A DNA stretch of 64,000 nucleotides from Maniola hyperantus. Taxonomy: Eukaryota; Arthropoda; Insecta; Lepidoptera; Nymphalidae. The stretch lies in assembly GCF_902806685.2 (NCBI RefSeq), contig NC_048556.1:1302001-1366000 (forward strand). Reading direction: 5' to 3'. This document shows positions 34,601-43,600 of the stretch, in pieces (position 1 is the stretch's first letter; each line of letters starts with the position of its first letter). The notes beneath the pieces were generated by a model. That model was not told the DNA's origin, ran no database searches, and saw only the letters and a list, made by a program, of their open reading frames with translations. The position numbers and the translations under genes are program-made.

Positions 34601-37600
34601 TCTAGTGCTAGCCTTATAATGCGTAAAGTTCGGATCAATCCGAGTGTATTAATTGCACATGAGAAAGTATTAGCTACTACAACCGCTAAATATCCTGTCA
34701 CCCGTGCCGAAGTTAAAGTGTTAACGATACCCTCAGGAATCCAAGGAAAAATGCTTGATAATGTATTTTTAGGACAAATTCCCAAAAGATGTATTGTTGG
34801 TTTCGTGGGAAACTCTGCTTTCAATGGAACTCTAAATACAAATCCTTTTAATTTTGGTAATCACGGACTTAATCTGTTCGGTTTATATGTTGATGGCCAA
34901 TCGATACCATCAAAAACATTAACACCGTCTTTTGATAATGATATGTTCACGAGTGCATACCATACTTTATTCTCGGGAACAGGAATTCATTTTTTGAATG
35001 ATGGAAATGATGTCTCTAAGGAAGAGTATAAAATGGATATTGTCTGTTTGCGTTTGATTTAACTCCTGATTTATCTGCTAATTCAAACTCCCACTGGAAC
35101 CTTATTAAACGGGGTAGTGTAAGATTTGAAGTTCGATTCGAAAAAGCTCTAACCACAACTGTTAATTGCATAGTATACGCAGAGTTTGATAACGTAATTG
35201 AAATTAATAAAAATCGAGACGTTAGTTTAGACTACAACAGTTAAGAATTAATATAAATGGAGATATTTACTTTTTAAGTCATTTCTTAACCATCCATTCA
35301 GTAAAGAAGATTATTTTACATTTTAATTTATTTATAATTAAAGTTTCAATGGATACCAAAGAGATAGAAAACTATTTAAAAAAAATTGATGCAAATATTC
35401 ACTTCAATGTATTTGCAGCTAATAAGATACCGATATATTTAACACCACCAGCTTATTTAATATCCAATTTAGACCCCGATACAAAACCTGGATCTCACTG
35501 GGTAGCGATATACGTGGGTACTAATGGTGTCGGTGAATATTTTGACTCGTTTGGTCGAAAACCAATGGATTATCATGAAATGTTTCTAAAAACCAACTGT
35601 AAGAAGTGGATTCATAACAACAAAGTACTGCAAAACTATTTCAGCTCATTTTGTGGAATGTATTGTTTAGTTTATATATATTTTAAATATAACGACATCT
35701 CAATGTCACAATTTCTTAATGTATTTTCAGATAATACTTTGTATAATGATCAACTGTTACAATATATGTTTAAGACTTTATTTTTAGAGAAATGAAATAA
35801 AAAAGAATGGTTTGAAAAATTATAGTTTTATTTGCATGAAAATCTTACATAACATTTTTATTAAAAATGAATCTTAAAGTACCCATAACTATAACTTAAG
35901 TGTACACTGTGATGAGAGCGAATGGAGCGAATCTTGCATAGTTTCTTCATCATCTGTTGCGGGGCCTCGTATCCCAAATAGTGCATCTTCCTTCCCAACG
36001 AAGTCAACAGGGCTGTAGAGACTTGGTGATGGTGATGGACTTCTATCTAATTGCGAATACCAATTTTCATCTTCTATCTCTTCCAAATTTACTGTATTTT
36101 CTACTTCTTCACATATTGTAACCATTTCTTCGTCATAAATGGTCTCGTTCAGTTCACAAAGTTGAGGCGACATCGTGTAGTTGGACATAGTGTAATGAAA
36201 TATGAAGTTCGTATTTCGAAGCAAAACACTTTTATACTTTGTTGTATCGGCGAAGAGTGGGGGGACTCGGCTTAGGCAGTTATCAGAAAAAACGCATGTG
36301 TATGCACCGATCATTATGATCCTAAGCTAGCTAAACCATACTTTATAAGTACTAGTATTAGTAGTTATTGCTTGTTATCTCTGTCGATAAAATATTTTTT
36401 ACAATCATGTCTTCCTGCGATCTGCTTTGTTATGTTGTAAATAATATCTCGCGTGCTGTGATAAAATTTATCAGCGTCTGATTTCACGTAGTACTTTAAT
36501 CGTAAATCTGCATATTTCCAGTAATCAATAGGTAAAACCCCTTCCAGATTCTTCATGTCATAGACATCTATTTTGATGAGATGACTTGCACTGACACCAT
36601 CACCATCATTGGATGAGATATAGGATAGACCTCCATCAGTCGCTTGAGCTACCGATGACGAAATAGTAGTTCTCCTCTTTTTCTTTGGTTTTTCGAAAAA
36701 TACATCTATATTGTTTTGCTCCGTTGGTTTGCTCCTTTTTGAAGCAGTCTTTTTATTATTTAATGTGGAATCACTCGCATCTTGATCATCTGGCACATTG
36801 AGTGGATAGTAGTAATGCTTGTAAGTGAATTCTTCCTGTGAGTCCTGAAATAAAAAGGTAATAGTGCATAAGATTAAGGTGATACTTTAACTAATAGAAT
36901 TACAAAAACTAATTATAATATTTACTTAAATTTATAAAAGTTTATAAAAGATCCTAGTTACCGCTAAAATTGCAAACTTACCGTCATGATGGATGGAAAT
37001 ATGTAGATTCACAACACAATCGCTCTAGACGGGTGATTTATATTTAAGACTTATAGCACTGATATTTGATCCTAACGATCTGGCACCGAGTAAACTTGTG
37101 ACACAAAATTACAATGGTGCGTTTTTATACACACATCTTTTTAGGCAAGAGTCAACATGTTTTCATGCAGCTGCATGTGTCATATTTTTTTGTATCTACT
37201 AAGAGAACACATTATCATAAAAGCTTGGGTTAATTTTTTGTTAGTCCTTCTTAATGGGATTATAAATCTTCGAAACAAACACGAATGTACATGCTCTGAA
37301 ACACCTGCATGCGATATCAGTTTTTGCATCTACCTAAAGTTAATGGGCGATAAAAACAGATTGAGTGGACTAACTAAAAAAATCAACGACACGATCGATC
37401 GTGAATTTTGTTAATTTTTTGTTAATGAGATAATAAATATATTTTAAACTGACACGAGAGAGCATCTCACATATTTTTGCAAGAGAACACATTATCATAA
37501 AAGCTTGGGTTAAGTTTCTACGAAATACATTGCTATCAAATTCTAATTTACTTATTCATTATAAACAATATCAGTCATCCAATATGGTGATAACATGATA

Positions 37601-40600
37601 AACTCGTATTTAAACATTTTATGAAAATACAGTCATACATACAGAAAAATACCTCCTTTTTTAAAGTCGGTTAAGGACAAAATTGTAGAAATGCATGGAT
37701 CGACGGGTGAGGGGATAAGGGGCGGGGGGCATTGTTAAAACCCCCTGGCGCCGGAGCAGGTACGTATCCCCGATGAAAAAATGAGAAAGTGACGCCTTGG
37801 ACATTCCGAAGTTATTTTGACGCGTACGGTACTCATTGTTAGAGCTAGCGTAGGTAGCAGGTACCTACAGCCTCGCACGCAATCATTCACTAGATGAGTG
37901 GTAGGAGATTCCAATTGCCCTTTTAGTTTCCCGCTAACGACCCGATCGATATATGTTAGGTTAGGTTAGGTTAGGTTAGGTTTGAGCCAATGGTCTAAAA
38001 ACGGCGAACATCCAGAGCCAATGGTGGTGGTCTTTTTTTGTGGGCGGGACAATTTTTTTTCGCGGACCCCCCGGGGTGGCCCAGAATCGACTTTCTACAC
38101 TACTGAGGGTATATTATCATATCCTGGTAGAAACTTACCTTCATGATGCATTGCAGTATGATGTCAGGCAGCGACGCCATCTCGTTGTCCCTCGCGAACA
38201 GCGGCTCGGCGGACAGCTCCCGCGCCGCGCCGCTCACGGCCACGGTGCGCTCCGCCAGCGTGTACACGGTGCCTCTGGCGGGGGGCGCCGCCCTGTCCGC
38301 CGCCAGGGCGAGCGCCCGCGCGCGGCTCGGGACGAAACAGGCGCGCACTGCAATGTACCAAATTAAGTGTTACGTGCTTTTATATCACAGTACACTCTGT
38401 CAACGGAACTGATATTGCGGCAAGAGTCTCGGATACGCACGGCGTGAAAAGGATAGGTGTGTGCGCCAGACTGTACAAACACGTGAAATGAACAAATAAA
38501 TTCAGTTTAGCATATTTACTATATCATTTATCTCGAGTTACCCGTGATGTCCTCCAGCACGTGAGCGGGCAGCTCCAAGCTCTGGCCGTTGTCCGCGTCC
38601 AGCGTGTCGGCGAGCTGGGCGTGCACCGCGCGGGCGCCGAGCGGCGCGCTCTGCATGGCGTGCAGCACGGGACAGCCGTGCACCACTGCACTCAGANNNN
38701 NNNNNNNNNNNNNNNNNNNNNNNNNNNNNNNNNNNNNNNNNNNNNNNNNNNNNNNNNNNNNNNNNNNNNNNNNNNNNNNNNNNNNNNNNNNNNNNNNNNN
38801 NNNNNNNNNNNNNNNNNNNNNNNNNNNNNNNNNNNNNNNNNNNNNNNNNNNNNNNNNNNNNNNNNNNNNNNNNNNNNNNNNNNNNNNNNNNNNNNNTACA
38901 CATAAAGTAGTGCGGGGCAACTGCATAGCCGCAAGCTACAAAAGGATAGGATTGACAAAATAGCCAAAAATCCTATAAAATCAGTAGGACTGACAAGGAG
39001 TGTCAAAGAATCCTACTCAAAATGATTAGTCCTTATTGTGTTAGCTTCTGTTTAGTCATTTTCAAATTAAAATTAATTTTAAGTTTTAATTTTGTCAAAT
39101 TTTAAGAATATCTTTTATATGGTATCTACCTGTACTATTCTTTGCCAAATCTTTCAATATATAAACAGTATCTGAAATTTTCTTTATTATTTTACATTTA
39201 ACAAATCTAGGAGCTAATTTAGCTGAAAAGAACGAAGCAGCATTGGATTGCACAAAGTTGCGCCTCCAAACTATGTCTCCAACACAATAAGAAATGACTT
39301 TTCTTCCCACATTGTAGTATTTGGCATTACGTCTATATGATTTAGCCAAATTACTAACAGTTTTATCAAAAATATTACTCAAAGTAAGAAGTGCGTCCGA
39401 ATAATCAGAACGACTACCAATAACTAACTCTGAAGGATCAGAGATAGAATTAAATTTATGTAGGGACCCATCGAGGAAAACTTCCCTACCAAACATAAGA
39501 AAATTAGGTGTGTATCCGGTAACTAGATTAATAGTGCCATTAATAGCTGCCTGTATATGGGGCAAATATTTAGACCAGGTTCTATGATCGTTCTCAACAT
39601 AGCATGCTATACAAGTCTCAATAGTCTTATTAAAGCGTTCAACTGGGTTATTCTGAGGGGTATACAAAGTGTTATAAAATAATTTTGGAATGTTATATTC
39701 TTTAGCAAAGTGTTTAAAAGCTCTAGAGGTCATCTGAACTCCATTGTCAAGTATGCAAATCTTCGGAACGCCAAATTTCAAGAAAATTAACTTTTGTAAT
39801 AAGTTAATTATTGTTCCAGTAGTTGCTTTACGCATGGGTAAGATCCAACAAAATTTAGAAAAAACATCTACCACGGTAAGTATGTAAACATAACCTGTAT
39901 AAGATCTCGGCAATGGACCTACAATATCAAGAGACAACATAGTCATGGGACGATCGACCAATTTAGGGTTAGACATGAAACCTAAAGGAGCTGAAGTTGA
40001 ATGTTTATATGCTTTACACTTATCACATCTATTTATATAATCTTTGACATCTTTGAACATTCTAGGCCAAAAGTAATGCATTCGCAATTTTTCTATGGTT
40101 TTATGAATACCAAAATGAACCGAATTTAAATCATCATGATTATTTCTAATAGTTTCTAAAATATTTTCTCTAGGTATTACTATTTTCCAAGCTAAATTTT
40201 GATTTAAAATAGATTTAGGCTTAACATATTTATACAAGGTATCATTTTCTACTTTATAAGTTTTAAATTTTGAAGGATGTTTCTGGCATTCTACAAAAAT
40301 TTTAGAATACCATGGATCATGGATATCCTCTGGACATGATACAATTTCAGCAATTTCTATACGAGATAAAGCATCAGGGACTGTATGACTACTACCTTTT
40401 TTGTGAATAATATTAAATTTATACTGTGACAAACGAGTGGACCATCTAGCTAACCTACCAGAGGGGTTAGTTAAATTCATCAACCATTTTAAACTGGCAT
40501 GATCAGTGACTACTGTAAATTCCGTACCTTCCACGTAGGGTCGAAAATGTTCAATTGATAACAAAACAGCTAAAAGTTCTCTCTCAGTGACGCTATAATT

Positions 40601-43600
40601 CTGTTCAGCTTTAGATAATAATTTAGAAAAGTAGGCAATAGGATGTTGTTGACCTGAGTCATCGTCTTGCATCAGAACGCTACCAATCGCATAGCCGCTG
40701 GCATCACAATGTATAGAGAAGGGTTTTTCGAAATCAGGACATTGCAAAACTGGCGCTGTCATTAAGGCGTTCTTTAAATAATCAAAAGATTGTTGTGCAT
40801 CATCATTCCATACAAACTTAATCTTAGCATTTCGTTTACCGCTAGTTAATTTCGTTAAGGGAGCCACATAGTGAGAAAAATTTGGAATAAACCTTCTATA
40901 ATAAGAACACATACCAATAAAACTTCTAACATTTTTAGCAGATTGGGGTTGAGGGTAATTTTTTATGATTTCCAATTTCTCTGGGTCAGTGTGTAATCCG
41001 TCTTTATCTACAATATAACCGAGATATTTCAATTTTTCCTTACAAAATTCGGATTTATTTAAGTTAATTGTGAGTCCAGAATCTTTTAATCTTTGATAAA
41101 CTTTTTCTAAGAGAATTAAATGGCTTTCAAAGTCTTGGGAAACTAGGATAATATCGTCTAGGTAACAAAACAGTTTGTTATCAAACTCGGGTCCAAATAA
41201 CCGATCAGAAAGTCTCTGTAACTCGGCAGGTGCATTTGTCACACCAAATGGCATCCTAACGAACTCGAATAAACCACGACCGGGGACTACAAAAGCTGTC
41301 TTTTCTCTAGAGGATTCTTCTAATAAAATCTGATAAAAAGCCTTAGAGAGATCTATAGAGCTGAGAAATTTAGCATCTCTAAGGTTCACTAGTATCCTAG
41401 ATATATATGGTAAGGGATAAGAATCACGAACGGTAACTGAATTTAATTTTCTGGAATCTAAGCAAACTCTAAGACTACCATCTTTCTTAGTCACCATGAC
41501 CAATGGACTACTCCATGGTGATCTAGAGGGTTGAATAATACCTTCTGCCAACATTTTATCAATTTCTACGTTCAAAGCTTTTAATTTAGCAGGACTCAAT
41601 GAATAATATCGCTGCTTAATGGGTTCGCCGAAAGTTACAATTTTGTGTTGAACTAAGTCTGTTTTCCCTAAACCTTTCTGTTCATAGGAAATGTTTTTGA
41701 AAAATTGAGCAATCTTATCTAATCTAAGTTTCTCATCAGTAGATAGACTGGATGCTGGAATAATGGGTGAAATTTCAAAGGGACAATCATTTTCAATGGA
41801 GTTGATAACAGAAATCTCTTTTTTTAATTTGGACAAAATATCAAAAGTAAGCCAAAAATCAATTCCAAGGATAACATCACTAGTAAAAGAGGGGATGACC
41901 GCGAACTTACATTGTCTGATTCTTTTGGCACACCTAATGGGCAGTACCATGCAGCCAATTACCTTTTGATGTTTCCCATCAGCTGTGGCCGCAGAAAAGG
42001 ACGAGGGTGTCATATCGAAACCCATTTTTTGGAATAGTAAGTGGGAATTATTTCCTAGAACACTTATTTGGGCTCCGCTGTCCATTAAACCTAAAAACTC
42101 TCGGCCTCGCACAGTAAATGCCATGTAAGGACGATTATCAGAATCTTTAAATTGTAAAAGGGAAGCTATTTCATTTATTAAGTTAAGATTATTATTATTT
42201 ACACTCAAAGGGTTACTGTTACAAAAATATTCAAGATTGTCGACGGTCGTCGTGTACCTACTATTTTCCAATGAAAATTGGCCACGGCGACACCTAGTCA
42301 GTTTTTTGACCGCGTTTCCAATGTAGAAATGGCCTCTCTAGGGGGGTGACATTTTGGACAATCCTTAGTTGTTACATCCGGGTGTTTACACCGAAAGCAA
42401 AGCTTTCCAGGGTAAATCGGGCAATTTAGAAACATATGATCATTCCCATCACATTTTTTGCATGAGATTTTCTGGCTCTGAAAGACTTTATTATTAAACT
42501 TTTTGTTACTACCAGAGGGAACACTAATTTCTTTCTTGGTACTTGTAATAGAAGAAGCACTGTCCTGTAAAGGTTTTAAATTACTCTTATATGACTCAAT
42601 TTCTTTGCCTAATTGAATTAGCTCATTTAATGACATAATTCCCCGCCCGATTAAATGATAGGAAAACTGGGGGAGCATATTATGCTTAGCAATATCTAGT
42701 AAGGTGGTCTCTAACAAAGGGGTTTGTAGTTTTGCAGACATATCCATCAACTCGACTATAAATTCTGACAAACTTTCGGATGGTTTCTGTTTTCTAGTCC
42801 TAATTTGATACTCCAACTGATAATTAAAATCTCTGGGGGTGAAATGGTCTAGAAATTCAAGTTTAAATTGTGGCCAATTAATTAAGTATGTTCTCTTAGC
42901 ACGGAACCATTTAAGAGCGATATCTGTCAAAAGAACAGGTAAGGCATGGAAACACTGTTCATCGGTGAAACCTTTCACCGGCTTTAACTCTTCAATGCGG
43001 GTCAAAAATTCCAACGGGCAGGTTTTACCGTTGAACGTTACATTCAATTTGGAAAAATCAAAGCGCTTATTAACATAATAATTACTTATACCTTGATGTG
43101 ATAAATTACTAGGGTCAATCCTAGATATAGTCGGTGTATCATGATCTAAAGTTATCATGTGGTCGGGGTCAACGGACACATTTTCAGATTTTTCATCCAT
43201 TTTTGCCTATATTGTATATAACAAAAATGTATATAAGCCTCAAAACAAGCTACGCTTATTAACTACACGAGCACACTTAAATTAGCTATGCTAGGACAAA
43301 CATCTTAGTATCTAGGCATACAATAAATAGGTTACACGGATACAATACACCTTAAAATATTACAAAAACACTAAGTAAGACAAGAACGACGGCAATTAAA
43401 ATATTGATCCACCAAACCATGAGAATCAACACGACTAGGATCCCAAAAAAGAATCAGGTCTCTGTTCCAGGGCGACAAATGTCATATAAAAATATTTTAG
43501 TGGATCAAATCAAAAAAAGGATTTGAATTATTTTCTATTTATTTTATATTTAAAATAAATTACTATGAATAGCGTCCCTACGTTCCTTGCCTTATCTTAA

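Larger units (their letters stand above)
23638..38104 (+). mobile_element. Polinton/Maverick element, 14467 bp, complete termini
   Basis: Bounded by inverted repeats of about 903 bp that begin AGTAGTGTAGAAAGTCG and end with its complement, with a 6-bp duplication, the Polinton signature. Inside are a protein-primed DNA polymerase B, packaging ATPase, integrase, capsid proteins and adenain-like protease, all on the + strand from about 24.9 to 35.8 kb. Two genes on the minus strand lie at 35.9-37.0 kb. Polintons replicate by protein priming, integrate with a retroviral-type integrase and may form virions (polintoviruses). It sits in Arp10 intron 6, 28 bp inside the donor, with its main strand antisense to Arp10. 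The pre-insertion intron would have been about 376 bp. Polymerase and major capsid genes carry frameshifts. Confidence 0.96.

Noticed and set aside
29627..35795. Integrated adenovirus or other free virus
   Set aside because: Gene set, integrase, long inverted repeats and 6-bp duplication are those of a Polinton. The virus-like genes belong to the element.
38528..39006. Long open frames through the N run
   Set aside because: They are artefacts of unknown bases being read as open. Only the Arp10 exon 38542-38685 is real.
42839..43078. + strand frame opposite Gypsy gag, and 41763-41969 opposite pol
   Set aside because: Antisense shadows; no start context or motifs.
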